From Methanoregula sp. (GTDB lineage: Archaea; Halobacteriota; Methanomicrobia; Methanomicrobiales; Methanospirillaceae), in contig NZ_PIZH01000003.1 of NCBI RefSeq assembly GCF_002835825.1, forward strand, positions 1-24,832: DNA of 24,832 bases. Direction: 5' to 3'. The translations under genes and the position numbers were made by a program. This document shows, in pieces, positions 6,749-14,058 of the stretch; positions within the stretch are counted from its first letter, which is position 1, and every line of letters begins with the position of its first letter. The notes below the pieces were generated by a model. The model was not told the DNA's origin. It ran no database searches and worked only from the letters and a program-made list of their open reading frames with translations.

Positions 6749-8049
6749 GGTTTCTCCAGGGGAGGTTCATCTCCAACCGGTTTTTTTCCGTTTACGTGTG
6801 CTGAATGAACGAGCACTTTCACTTTCACGATCCGGCGGCCGTGCATCTGCATCACCGAGAGCGTAATATTCTGTTCCGGAAGCTCGGCTTTCTCCCCGGG
6901 ATGGAGAGGCAGGTGGCCGAGGCGGTCGATGAGCAGACCCCCAATCGTCTCATAGGACTCGTCTTTGGGAAGACCGATCGCCATCCGTTCGTTGGCGTCA
7001 TCGATCCACATCTGGGCGTCAACGACAAAGACACCCGGGGCAATCTCCTGGACATCAGGGTCTTCCTTGTCATACTCGTCCATGATATCCCCGACAAGTT
7101 CCTCAAGGATGTCCTCGACCGTGACAATGCCGACGAAACTACTGTACTCGTCAATGATCACCGCCATCTGGACGCGATGGACCTGGAGCTCCTTTAACAG
7201 GTCATCGATCTTCTTGGTTTCAGGAACGAAGAGGGGATCGTACATCACCTCGTTTATGGTGGCATTTTTCCTCCGCGAGACCATGGCGGCGAAGACGTCC
7301 TTGACGTTTAAGATGCCAATGATGTTGTCAATCTGGTCGTGGTACACCGGTATCCGGGAGAAACCCGTCTCATTGAAGATCCGGATGGCGTCATCGAACG
7401 AGATCGTGTCCTCCATCAGGATGACATCGATCCGGGGTGTCATGATCTCGCGGGCTGTGGTGTCACCGAACTCCAGAACGGAGTAGAGCATCTCCTGCTC
7501 GTTCTGCTCTATGGTGCCCTCTTCCTTGCCCACATCGATCCATTCCTTGATCTCCTCTTCCGTGACAGACGGTTCCGCCGCGTCCCTGCCAAGCCCGAGC
7601 TTCGGGGTCACCCGCTCGACAACCCAGATGAGCGGCGCAAAGATTTTCGAGAGGAAGAGGATGATCGGCGCTACGGTCAGGGCAAACGTATCGGGAGCCC
7701 GTGTTGCATAGATCTTCGGGCTGATCTCACCAAAGACGAGGAGGACGATGACCACAACCCCGGTTGCGATCCCCACCCCGACATCGCCAAACAACTTGAT
7801 GGCAATGGAAGTGGCGAGCGCAGCAGCTGCAACATTGACGATGTTGTTCCCGATAAGGATCGTTGTCAGGAGGTGCTCCGGGCGCTCTTTTAAGGCCATG
7901 AGGGCATGCGACCCGACACGGTTATCGTTGTCGAGGGTCCGGACCTTTGCCCGGGTCATGGAGATGAGCGCAACTTCCGAACTCGAAAAAAATGCGGAGA
8001 GGATGATGCAGATAAGAAAAAGGAAGATCTCAAATGTGTTTTCAATCAT
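6745..8049 (-). CDS. CNNM/CorC-family membrane protein (DUF21-CBS-CorC)
   Basis: The 434-residue protein has the standard domain order of the CNNM/CorC (hemolysin C-like) family, linked to Mg2+ or Co2+ efflux. Residues 1-150 form the DUF21 membrane domain, with helices near 5-22, 62-80, 90-108 and 122-145 and the signature SAFFSSSEVALISMTRAKVR. A CBS pair spans about 200-325 (EIMTPRIDVILMED and VIIDEYSSFVGIVTVEDI are typical), and a CorC_HlyC domain about 335-415. The ATG at 8049 is the first clear start. It is co-transcribed with purN by a four-base overlap, although the two functions have no evident link. A dyad at 8094-8109 lies upstream. Confidence 0.93.
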   Translation of the reverse strand: MIENTFEIFLFLICIILSAFFSSSEVALISMTRAKVRTLDNDNRVGSHALMALKERPEHLLTTILIGNNIVNVAAAALATSIAIKLFGDVGVGIATGVVVIVLLVFGEISPKIYATRAPDTFALTVAPIILFLSKIFAPLIWVVERVTPKLGLGRDAAEPSVTEEEIKEWIDVGKEEGTIEQNEQEMLYSVLEFGDTTAREIMTPRIDVILMEDTISFDDAIRIFNETGFSRIPVYHDQIDNIIGILNVKDVFAAMVSRRKNATINEVMYDPLFVPETKKIDDLLKELQVHRVQMAVIIDEYSSFVGIVTVEDILEELVGDIMDEYDKEDPDVQEIAPGVFVVDAQMWIDDANERMAIGLPKDESYETIGGLLIDRLGHLPLHPGEKAELPEQNITLSVMQMHGRRIVKVKVLVHSAHVNGKKPVGDEPPLEKP

Positions 8050-8093
8050 TGTCTTTCACAACGTGCGGGTACACGATACACAATTTCGCGTGA

Positions 8094-8109
8094 AATATAC
8101 CTGTATATT
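8094..8109 (-). promoter_or_regulatory. Dyad-symmetric TATA-like element
   Basis: The sequence AATATACCTGTATATT has perfect seven-base arms around a two-base centre. It lies about 45 bases upstream of the CNNM-like start and contains TATA-like cores on both strands, so it may be both the promoter of the leftward CNNM-purN pair and a binding site for a dimeric regulator. Confidence 0.4.
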
Positions 8110-8136
8110 CGGGAGCGAATTTAATAAAACCAGCGA

Positions 8137-8958
8137 TTACTCCATGCATTCCTGCATGAAGACACGGTCACGGGTAAGGATTGCGATCTTCTCCTCCGCA
8201 GACAGGGGACTCACGAAGTTCAGGTCATCGATCTCCAGGGTCAGGGGGCCCCCGTACCCGATATCGAGGAGCGCCTTCATGACACGCCCCATCAGGGGGC
8301 TCCTGTCCAGGGGCAGGTGGAGCGCCTTTCCTTCTTTCCGGCTGATGTGGATATTTGCGAGCCGGTCGCCGCAGAGATCGATATACCGCAGGGGTTCCTC
8401 CTCATCCTTTGCCAGTGCATGGGCAACGTCGAGAGTGAAGTATAACCACGGTTCGTCATCAAGCAGTTTCCGCATTCGTTCCGGCGAGCAGAGAAGCGAA
8501 TTGACTTTCGGCTCCATGTTCTCCATGCTCACCTTTATGGTATCTTTCAGGGCAGTCTCGCGGACTACCGCTATGTACCTGGAGAAACGGGCAAAGTCCG
8601 CTTCACCGGGAGGACGTTTTGCCGTGCGCCGCCCGGGATGAAGAGTGAGGACACGGGCTCCCATCTGTCCGGCCATCTCTATGGACCGTGCCGCATATGC
8701 GAGGGAAACATCCGCGACATCAGGATTGATTGAGCACGGGTTAAGATCCAGAATCGGGGCGTGGACGGTGAGAGTCGCAATCTCCAGGTGCTTCTTGTGT
8801 TCCGTTACGACTTCATGAACGGGAAGATCCCGGAGCCAGAAATGCGGGGTCTCGATCCAGTACTCGATTCCATCGAGACCGGCCCGCGACACGTACAAGA
8901 AGATCTCCGCAGTTGTGTATTCGTGGAAGAACATGCTGGATACGGCGAGCGGGACCAT
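8137..8958 (-). CDS. Sugar phosphate isomerase/epimerase-like TIM barrel
   Basis: The 273-residue product matches the AP endonuclease 2 / sugar isomerase superfamily, a metal-dependent TIM barrel. Landmarks are LDGIEYWIETPHF near the start, ATLTVHAPILDLNP with the metal-site His, VLTLHPGR, KVSMENMEPKV (metal-binding Glu), LYFTLDVAHALA (Asp-x-x-His), RLANIHISRKEGKALHLPL and GPLTLEIDDLN. All expected metal ligands seem present. The substrate (a sugar, inositol or damaged DNA) cannot be told from sequence. The ATG at 8958 lies 42 bases from the divergent xseA start; a T-rich end (TTTTATTAAATTC on the minus strand) follows the stop. Confidence 0.88.
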   Translation of the reverse strand: MVPLAVSSMFFHEYTTAEIFLYVSRAGLDGIEYWIETPHFWLRDLPVHEVVTEHKKHLEIATLTVHAPILDLNPCSINPDVADVSLAYAARSIEMAGQMGARVLTLHPGRRTAKRPPGEADFARFSRYIAVVRETALKDTIKVSMENMEPKVNSLLCSPERMRKLLDDEPWLYFTLDVAHALAKDEEEPLRYIDLCGDRLANIHISRKEGKALHLPLDRSPLMGRVMKALLDIGYGGPLTLEIDDLNFVSPLSAEEKIAILTRDRVFMQECME

Positions 8959-9000
8959 AACACTACTATTTGATATGCGGTTTTGCCCTAATAGTTGTTG

Positions 9001-10257
9001 ATGGACTGGTTCAGCACCCCTGATGAGCCGGAGAAGAAGGCGGTTCCGGCGGCACCATTACTCGTTTCCGAGCTATCGGCCATCATCAGCGGGCTGCTCG
9101 ATGACCCCCGGCTCCAGGATGTCCGGGTCCGGGGCGAGGTGACCAACTACAAGCACCACGGCAGCGGGCACCGGTACTTCTCCCTCTCGGAGAAGGGCGG
9201 TGGCAGCACGGCGGCCGTCATCAAGTGCGTCATGTGGCGCTCGGATGCGGAACGGCTCGTATTCCGGCCGGAAGAGGGTATGGAGGTTGTTGTAACGGGA
9301 TCGGTCACCCTGTATGCTCCGCATGGCACGTACCAGCTCCGGGTGCGGTCCATGGAGAAGGCCGGGCTCGGGGAGAAGTACCTGCTTCTTGAGAAGTGGA
9401 AAAAGGAGCTCGCGGCAGAGGGACTCTTCTCCACAGAACGCAAGCGGGAACTCCCGCCCTTCCCGTCACGGGTCGGCGTGGTCACTTCCGAGACCGGAGC
9501 CGTGATCCATGACATCCGCAATGTCATCACACGGCGTTACCCGGTCGAAATCCTCATCTCCCCGACAGCCGTACAGGGGGAGGAGGCACACGGGGAGATT
9601 GCTGCAGCAATCCGTCGGCTCTCCGGGCTCGCGGATGTGGTGATTGTTGCGCGGGGCGGGGGCAGCTTTGAGGATCTCTTCCCCTTCAATCATCCGGATG
9701 TCGTGAAGGCCATCGCCTCCTGCCCGGTCCCGGTGGTCAGCGCTACCGGCCACGAGGTGGATGTCACGCTCGCAGATCTGGCCGCGGATCTCCGGGCGCC
9801 AACCCCTTCGGCAGCCGCCGAACTGGTTGTCCCGGATCGGAACGCCTTACGGTTGCAGCTTTTTGAGTTGCGTGACCTGATGGGGTCGGCTCTTCTCGGA
9901 AGGCTGGCATGGGCAAAGGAAGAGATATCCGGCCTCCGCGACAGGCTCCGGCCCCGAAGGTTGGCACAGAAGATCGGGGAACGACAACAGTTTACGGCAG
10001 ACCTTGCGGAACGACTGGAGAGGGCAGTATCCACCAGGCTCGAACGGGACCATCTTGTCCTGGCGGGGATGAGGACGGCACTGGAAAGCCACAACCCGGT
10101 TGCCGTACTCGCCCGCGGGTATTGTGTTGCAGAGAAAGACGGAACAATTGTCAAGAGCACCGGCAGGCTTGCAGAGAAGGACCGGCTCCGGCTCCGGTTT
10201 TATGACGGCAGCAGCCAGGTGATCGTGGAGCGTGTCAACCATGACGGAAACATATGA
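9001..10257 (+). CDS. xseA: Exodeoxyribonuclease VII large subunit
   Basis: The product is 418 residues from the ATG at 9001 (two TTG codons just upstream are in frame but less likely). Residues ~20-120 form the OB-fold DNA-binding domain (LQDVRVRGEVTNYKHHGSGH). The catalytic core follows: GVVTSETGAVIHDIRNVI, VIVARGGGSFEDLFPFN and SATGHEVDVTLADLAADL, all close to bacterial XseA, followed by a helical segment with coiled-coil character. The enzyme degrades single-stranded DNA from both ends, with the small subunit encoded next. Exonuclease VII is a bacterial enzyme found only in some archaea, so ancient transfer is likely. No strong ribosome site is seen, and the gap to the divergent gene is only 42 bases. 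Confidence 0.95.
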   Translation: MDWFSTPDEPEKKAVPAAPLLVSELSAIISGLLDDPRLQDVRVRGEVTNYKHHGSGHRYFSLSEKGGGSTAAVIKCVMWRSDAERLVFRPEEGMEVVVTGSVTLYAPHGTYQLRVRSMEKAGLGEKYLLLEKWKKELAAEGLFSTERKRELPPFPSRVGVVTSETGAVIHDIRNVITRRYPVEILISPTAVQGEEAHGEIAAAIRRLSGLADVVIVARGGGSFEDLFPFNHPDVVKAIASCPVPVVSATGHEVDVTLADLAADLRAPTPSAAAELVVPDRNALRLQLFELRDLMGSALLGRLAWAKEEISGLRDRLRPRRLAQKIGERQQFTADLAERLERAVSTRLERDHLVLAGMRTALESHNPVAVLARGYCVAEKDGTIVKSTGRLAEKDRLRLRFYDGSSQVIVERVNHDGNI

Positions 10258-10426
10258 GAAGAAGATCGAGCAGCTGAAGAAGATCATCGAGAAGATAGAG
10301 GATGGGAACACGAGCCTTGACGAGAGCATGAAACTCTACGAGCAGGGTGCGGCTCTCGTCAAGCAGTGCGAGACGATGCTTGCCGAGGCCGAGGTGAAGA
10401 TCACGACCCTTAGCCGTGATGCGTGA
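10241..10426 (+). CDS. xseB: Exodeoxyribonuclease VII small subunit
   Basis: The 61-residue product has the normal length and helical form of XseB: MTETYEKKIEQLKKIIEKIE, then DGNTSLDESMKLYEQG and LVKQCETMLAEAEVKI are highly typical. The chosen ATG at 10241 lies inside the end of xseA, overlapping it by 17 bases; a GTG at 10232 is also in frame. Many copies bind each large subunit in the bacterial complex. Its 3' end overlaps the end of the convergent DUF371 gene by 17 bases, a very compact arrangement. Confidence 0.95.
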   Translation: MTETYEKKIEQLKKIIEKIEDGNTSLDESMKLYEQGAALVKQCETMLAEAEVKITTLSRDA

Positions 10427-10847
10427 CCGTCAGGGTAACAACCATCTCTTTTCCCGCTGCAAAGTTTTTTACGAGTTCCCGGGGCAGCGTGAGCGCAACC
10501 CGATCGGAGAGGATGCCAATCGTCCTCCCGCAGACAAACATGCTCTTTCTCCAGACCATATCTGTGGGATGGTCGAGTGTCATCTTTGCCGACCCGCGCG
10601 AGACGATCTCCGCGACAACGCCATCGCACTCAAGCCGCGTATGAAGGATTGTGTCATCACTGGCAAGCGCCTGCCGAAACTCAGGGGATAGGCCGGCGCA
10701 CCCCTTGTCTGCTGCCACCCCGATGATACAGTTGCCGTTTTCTGTCAGGTGGTCCTCCACAGTGATTTCGAACGTTGTCGGGTGAGTCCCGAGGACGAGC
10801 GGGTGTCCCCGGCACCGTACGTATTCCTGCGCCTTCATCTTTATCAT
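10410..10847 (-). CDS. DUF371-family protein
   Basis: The protein has 145 residues from the ATG at 10847 (MIKMKAQEYVRCRGHP); a later ATG at 10838 is possible, and a TTG at 10871 is rejected because it abuts the divergent start. It resembles the archaeal DUF371 family, small beta-rich proteins of unknown function. Features are RGHPLVLGTHPTTFEIT, GNCIIGVAADKGCAGL and SDRVALTLPRELV. Conserved His in RGHP and THPTT and Asp in AADKGC could form an active or binding site, but this is guesswork. The gene is divergent from the HVO_0476-family gene with only 23 bases between starts, and converges on xseB. Confidence 0.85.
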   Translation of the reverse strand: MIKMKAQEYVRCRGHPLVLGTHPTTFEITVEDHLTENGNCIIGVAADKGCAGLSPEFRQALASDDTILHTRLECDGVVAEIVSRGSAKMTLDHPTDMVWRKSMFVCGRTIGILSDRVALTLPRELVKNFAAGKEMVVTLTVTHHG

Positions 10848-10870
10848 GTGAGGGCTGCCATTGATATTCA

Positions 10871-11446
10871 ATGTTTATCACCGCTCAATGCCCCGAATGC
10901 AAGGACGAGACCGAGCACGAGGTCGTATCAGAGTCCCGCGACCTGCTCGTGCGGTGCACGGCCTGCGGTAACCACCAGCGGATTCCCAAGGAGAAAGAGC
11001 CGCAGGTCCTGCTGGTAAAGGCGATTGTGTCCCGTGAAGGCACCTCGAAGAACTGCGGGATCGAGCTTGCGGAAGACGATGAATGTAATGTCGAAGACCA
11101 TCTTGTTGCCGAATGCGGGGACGATGCGTTTGGCGTCGAAGTGACGGCAATCGAGTGTGGCGAGAAGCGGGTGAAGCGGGCAAAGGCCAATAAGATCACC
11201 ACGCTCTGGACCCGTGCCATCGAGAATGTCGTGGTCAAGGTCTCCATCCACGACGGCTGGAAAACCATCCCCCTGTACATGGAGTGCGATGGCGAACAAC
11301 CGTTTGTTGTCAACGAGGTATACACTGCTTCAGGAAAGCGGTTCAGGGTCTCCCACATCAAGCTCCGCGATGGTCCCCTTATGCGAAAAGAGGGCTGGAA
11401 GACCGTTGCCCACCGGATCAAGAGGATGTACGGGACCCGGGTCTGA
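10871..11446 (+). CDS. HVO_0476-family zinc finger protein
   Basis: The 191-residue protein begins MFITAQCPECKDETEHEVVS and continues LLVRCTACGNHQRIP, giving two CxxC pairs (C7/C10 and C29/C32) that form a zinc ribbon. The rest is beta-rich and ends in a basic segment (KTVAHRIKRMYGTRV), suggesting nucleic acid binding. It matches the HVO_0476 family of haloarchaea and methanogens, with no firm function. The ATG at 10871 is 23 bases from the divergent DUF371 start; a TTTATCAT element near 10840 could serve a leaderless transcript. An oligo-T tract directly after the stop (11447-11451) may end it. Confidence 0.85.
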   Translation: MFITAQCPECKDETEHEVVSESRDLLVRCTACGNHQRIPKEKEPQVLLVKAIVSREGTSKNCGIELAEDDECNVEDHLVAECGDDAFGVEVTAIECGEKRVKRAKANKITTLWTRAIENVVVKVSIHDGWKTIPLYMECDGEQPFVVNEVYTASGKRFRVSHIKLRDGPLMRKEGWKTVAHRIKRMYGTRV

Positions 11447-11689
11447 TTTTTAACGCGGCGGATATCCTCGCTGAGTGGACAGCGTTGCATTGTACCGTAC
11501 CCCCCCAAAGGGACTTCTTTTCCACCCCCTTATTCTTCTTTCTGCCTTGATTTTACAGGATCTTTCAATTCCTTCTGGTACAGGCGTGAAACGCAAAGAT
11601 GAGAATATCACTCCAGATCATTATTCAACAGGAATGACCGGTGTCCTGTGTTATTGGATAACCTGGAACACGTCCGGTACCGGTTAGAG

Positions 11690-11697
11690 AAAAAAAA
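11690..11697 (-). terminator. Oligo-T terminator after the FKBP-like gene
   Basis: On the minus strand a run of eight T follows a C-rich stretch within 20 bases of the stop of the FKBP-like gene. Archaeal RNA polymerase terminates on such tracts. The rest of 11452-11689 has no supported gene; small open frames there have no family match. Confidence 0.6.
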
Positions 11698-11706
11698 GGG
11701 GGAGAT

Positions 11707-12399
11707 TTACTTGTGGGAGAACTGGACAACGGTGACGTCAGCTGACGGGTAACCGAAATCCACGATAATCCCGGCATCGGAGACCCGGACAACCTGCGCA
11801 AGCCGTACATAGGAGACAGCAGAGGTATTTCCTGCACTTGCCTCAGGGTTTTCCGATACACCAAGGAGCAGCGAGTCGCCAACCTCGAGAGACTTCACAT
11901 CTATCTGGGTATTCGCCAGGTCTTCTGGGGAGAGAAGCGTTGTCATGGTGCCGGACGTAGGTAAAATGACCTTCTTCTTCTCATTGGTCTTCATGCCGAC
12001 AACTGCATTACTGATAGCGGCATACTCGGGGTTGTACAGGGCAAACTCCTGGTAACTCCCGCCGTTCATGGGGGAATACACCAGTATCGGGTAAAGTGCC
12101 TGCCGGTAGGACTGGTTGGCCGTAAGGGTGAGCTGCTTTGCAAAGAGAAGCGAGGCGCCCTTTGCTACCTGTTCCTTGTATACATTCTGGTCAGTTGTCA
12201 GGAACGGTCTGCCGGTCGAGTCATAGAGTGTATAGTCAACCATCACCGCATCTCCCGGCCTGATCGGGGCAAGACCGGAGATCCAGTTCATTCCCATGGA
12301 GGAGACCACCATGATAACGATAAAAAGTAATGCAGCGGCGACAAAAAGCACCTTCTTCCAGGTCTTCACGGTCGCCTCTTTCTTCTTCTTTTCTCCCAT
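11707..12399 (-). CDS. Membrane-anchored FKBP-like protein
   Basis: The 230-residue product has a lysine-rich cytoplasmic start (MGEKKKKEATVKTWKK), one membrane helix at about 18-36 (LFVAAALLFIVIMVVSSMG) and an outside domain. That domain starts IRPGDAVMVDYTLYDSTGRP and later has ISNAVVGMKTNEKKKVILP, a pattern like the first and middle strands of FKBP/SlyD peptidyl-prolyl isomerases. Between them lies an insertion of about 75 residues, like the IF domain of slow archaeal FKBPs. It may help fold exported proteins. Aromatic active-site residues of FKBP are not clearly preserved, so isomerase activity is uncertain. GGAGG lies nine bases before the ATG, and it diverges from Hsp20, another chaperone gene. 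Confidence 0.72.
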   Translation of the reverse strand: MGEKKKKEATVKTWKKVLFVAAALLFIVIMVVSSMGMNWISGLAPIRPGDAVMVDYTLYDSTGRPFLTTDQNVYKEQVAKGASLLFAKQLTLTANQSYRQALYPILVYSPMNGGSYQEFALYNPEYAAISNAVVGMKTNEKKKVILPTSGTMTTLLSPEDLANTQIDVKSLEVGDSLLLGVSENPEASAGNTSAVSYVRLAQVVRVSDAGIIVDFGYPSADVTVVQFSHK

Positions 12400-12434
12400 G
12401 AAACTAATCCTCCTTACTACATCGCAACTGCACA

Positions 12435-12443
12435 GTATAAACT
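12435..12443 (-). promoter_or_regulatory. TATA box for the FKBP-like gene
   Basis: On the minus strand this reads AGTTTATAC. It lies about 40 bases upstream of the FKBP-like ATG, with GGAGG (12409-12413) between, consistent with a short leader. Confidence 0.5.
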
Positions 12444-12470
12444 ATTCCGAACCGGCTGGCACAATAAAAA

Positions 12471-12489
12471 TATTTATTAATAATAAATA
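12471..12489 (+). promoter_or_regulatory. Palindromic AT element upstream of hsp20
   Basis: TATTTATTAATAATAAATA has perfect eight-base arms (12471-12478 and 12482-12489) around AAT. It lies 48-66 bases upstream of the first hsp20 ATG, where an archaeal TATA box is expected, so it probably includes the promoter. Its symmetry suggests a dimeric repressor could bind over it, as heat-shock regulators of the Phr type do in other archaea; that link is inference. Confidence 0.5.
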
Positions 12490-12542
12490 CTTACTTTGAG
12501 TTATCCCCTCACCATAAGCAGGGGGACAAAGGAGGCATGACC

Positions 12543-13016
12543 ATGGTATGGAGAAGGTATCCCATCGACTCCATCTGGCATGAGATGGACGAGATGCGGG
12601 CGGAGCTCGACAGCCTGTTCCGCCAGATGTCAGAGGGAAGCAGGCTCCTCCCGGCAGGAGGGATGAGTGACCGGATGCTCCCGGCAATCCGCGGGGAGTT
12701 CCGCGTGGACGTGCGCGAGCATGAAGACGATGTGATCGTTGCAGCCGATCTTCCGGGTGTTGACAAGGAAGCAGTGTCGCTGCAGCTGGTTAACCCGCGG
12801 GCACTTGAGATCTCCTGCGAACGGAGCGATGAACGCGAGGAGAAGCAGAAGGGCTTCTCCATGCGGGAGCGCATATCCGGCTCGATGAGCAGGATCATCG
12901 CGCTTCCAGCCGATGTAACGGACAAGGACTCACGAGCGAGTTTCCGGAACGGCGTTCTTGAGGTGACCTTAAAAAAGACACAGGATGCGAAGAAGTCACG
13001 GATCACAATTGAGTGA
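12543..13016 (+). CDS. hsp20: Hsp20 / alpha-crystallin small heat shock protein
   Basis: The product is about 157 residues. The alpha-crystallin domain covers residues ~52-150: FRVDVREHEDDVIVAADLPG and GVDKEAVSLQLVNPR, then SFRNGVLEVTLKK, are characteristic. The C-terminus RITIE carries the I-x-I motif that links subunits into larger oligomers. Small heat shock proteins hold unfolding proteins without ATP. Two starts are possible: ATG 12537 is one base after GGAGG, while ATG 12543 lies seven bases after it, a far better spacing, so the latter is chosen. It is single, transcribed away from the FKBP-like gene, with a T6 tract at 13056-13061 downstream. Confidence 0.95.
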   Translation: MVWRRYPIDSIWHEMDEMRAELDSLFRQMSEGSRLLPAGGMSDRMLPAIRGEFRVDVREHEDDVIVAADLPGVDKEAVSLQLVNPRALEISCERSDEREEKQKGFSMRERISGSMSRIIALPADVTDKDSRASFRNGVLEVTLKKTQDAKKSRITIE

Positions 13017-13101
13017 CCCTGTAAAGGAACATCACTCTCCTCTCATTCATTACCCTTTTTTACCGATGTGTTAAAGTGCCGGGCGCTGTAAAGCTGTAGT
13101 G

Positions 13102-13887
13102 ATGGACAAGAAAAAGGTCAGGGACTACATGACCTACGACGTCATCAGCGTAGACTCAAAAGGTGCCGCACAAGACGTCATCGACAAGATCCAGAAGACG
13201 AACCACGACGGTTTTCCGGTGGTTGATGGCACCCGGGTTATCGGGTATATCTCAGCCCGTGACCTCTTGTTTACCCAGGCAGATACGCCTGTTGAGCAGG
13301 TTATGTCCAAGAACCTTATTGTCGCTGATCCGGATATGGATATCAACGATGCCGCACGGGTCATTTTCCGGAGCGGGATCCAGAAACTCCCTGTTGTTGA
13401 CGAGAAGAACAACCTGCTTGGTATCATCTCCAATTCCGATGTGATCCGCTCCCAGATCGAGCACGTTTCCCCGGAAAAGGTTTTCAATTTCATGTCCACG
13501 CTCAAGAAGCTGTATAACGTAGACCCAAGCCTCGACCGCGGGACACTTCCGGTCAAGGACCTCCTGCCCACCCAGTCCAAGGTGTACGAGGACGAACTGG
13601 AAGGCCGGATCTACGAGATCCGGAAGGGACTTGCCGAACCGATCATCGTGGTGCGGCGCCCGGGCAGGACAATCCTCGTTGACGGGCACCACCGGGCTGT
13701 TGCCGCAAAGAAACTCGGGATAACCGCCCTCGACTCATATATCATCGACATCAAGGACGATATCGAGCTCGGCCTCGAACGAACTGCACGGGCCATGAAT
13801 TTAAAAACCCTTGACGATGTGCAGGTGCTTGACTATGCACGGCACCCGCTCGTTGCAATCACGCACCGCATAGTGAAGAGAGACTGA
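13102..13887 (+). CDS. CBS-pair protein with ParB-like nuclease domain
   Basis: The 261-residue protein starts at ATG 13102 (a GTG directly before it is also in frame). Residues 6-60 and 66-122 form a CBS pair (VRDYMTYDVISVDSKG, GFPVVDGTRVIGYISARDLL; VEQVMSKNLIVADPDMD, KLPVVDEKNNLLGIISNSDV), which usually senses adenine nucleotides. Residues ~148-240 resemble ParB/sulfiredoxin-type domains: LPVKDLLPTQ, GLAEPIIVVRRPG and the motif DGHHR (194-198). Such domains cut DNA, hydrolyse nucleotides or phosphorylate small molecules. The partner or substrate is unknown. No DNA-binding helix-turn-helix typical of true ParB is seen, so chromosome partitioning is unlikely. A hairpin overlaps its stop codon. 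Confidence 0.88.
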   Translation: MDKKKVRDYMTYDVISVDSKGAAQDVIDKIQKTNHDGFPVVDGTRVIGYISARDLLFTQADTPVEQVMSKNLIVADPDMDINDAARVIFRSGIQKLPVVDEKNNLLGIISNSDVIRSQIEHVSPEKVFNFMSTLKKLYNVDPSLDRGTLPVKDLLPTQSKVYEDELEGRIYEIRKGLAEPIIVVRRPGRTILVDGHHRAVAAKKLGITALDSYIIDIKDDIELGLERTARAMNLKTLDDVQVLDYARHPLVAITHRIVKRD

Positions 13888-13898
13888 CGTCTCTCTTC
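13875..13898 (+). terminator. Hairpin overlapping the CBS-ParB stop codon
   Basis: GAAGAGAGAC (13875-13884) and GTCTCTCTTC (13889-13898) are perfect ten-base arms around TGAC, which includes the stop codon. It may act in termination or message stability, although only short pyrimidine runs follow. Confidence 0.5.
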
Positions 13899-13931
13899 TT
13901 CACTCACAGGTCTGATGTCCTGTTCGTTAGT

Positions 13932-13956
13932 GATGAATGACTGATGCTCATTCATC
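13932..13956. repeat. Inverted repeat in convergent intergenic space
   Basis: GATGAATGA (13932-13940) and TCATTCATC (13948-13956) are perfect nine-base arms around a seven-base loop. It lies between the ends of two convergent genes and could fold in RNA from either strand. Confidence 0.5.
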
Positions 13957-13970
13957 TTACGGGGATTGGA

Positions 13971-14034
13971 TTAGCGCTTCGACTTCACCGAAAGACCGGG
14001 GCAGGGAATCCCGCATGTCCCGGTAACACGCTAA
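13971..14034. other. Nested inverted repeats, possible structured RNA
   Basis: Outer arms TTAGCG (13971-13976) and CGCTAA (14029-14034) enclose inner arms ACCGGG (13995-14000) and CCCGGT (14019-14024), with a further GGG/CCC around AAT at 14004-14012. The layout would fold into one long interrupted stem. It matches no RNA family I recognise; it could be a bidirectional terminator or a small RNA. Confidence 0.35.
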
Positions 14035-14058
14035 ACGAAAAAAGGTGTTTTCAGATGA

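Noticed and set aside
11475..11687. Rightward 70-codon frame between HVO_0476 and FKBP-like genes
   Set aside because: GTG start without ribosome site, low-complexity composition, no family resemblance.
13102..13887. Chromosome-partition protein ParB
   Set aside because: No helix-turn-helix, no adjacent parA, and a CBS pair replaces the usual N-terminus.
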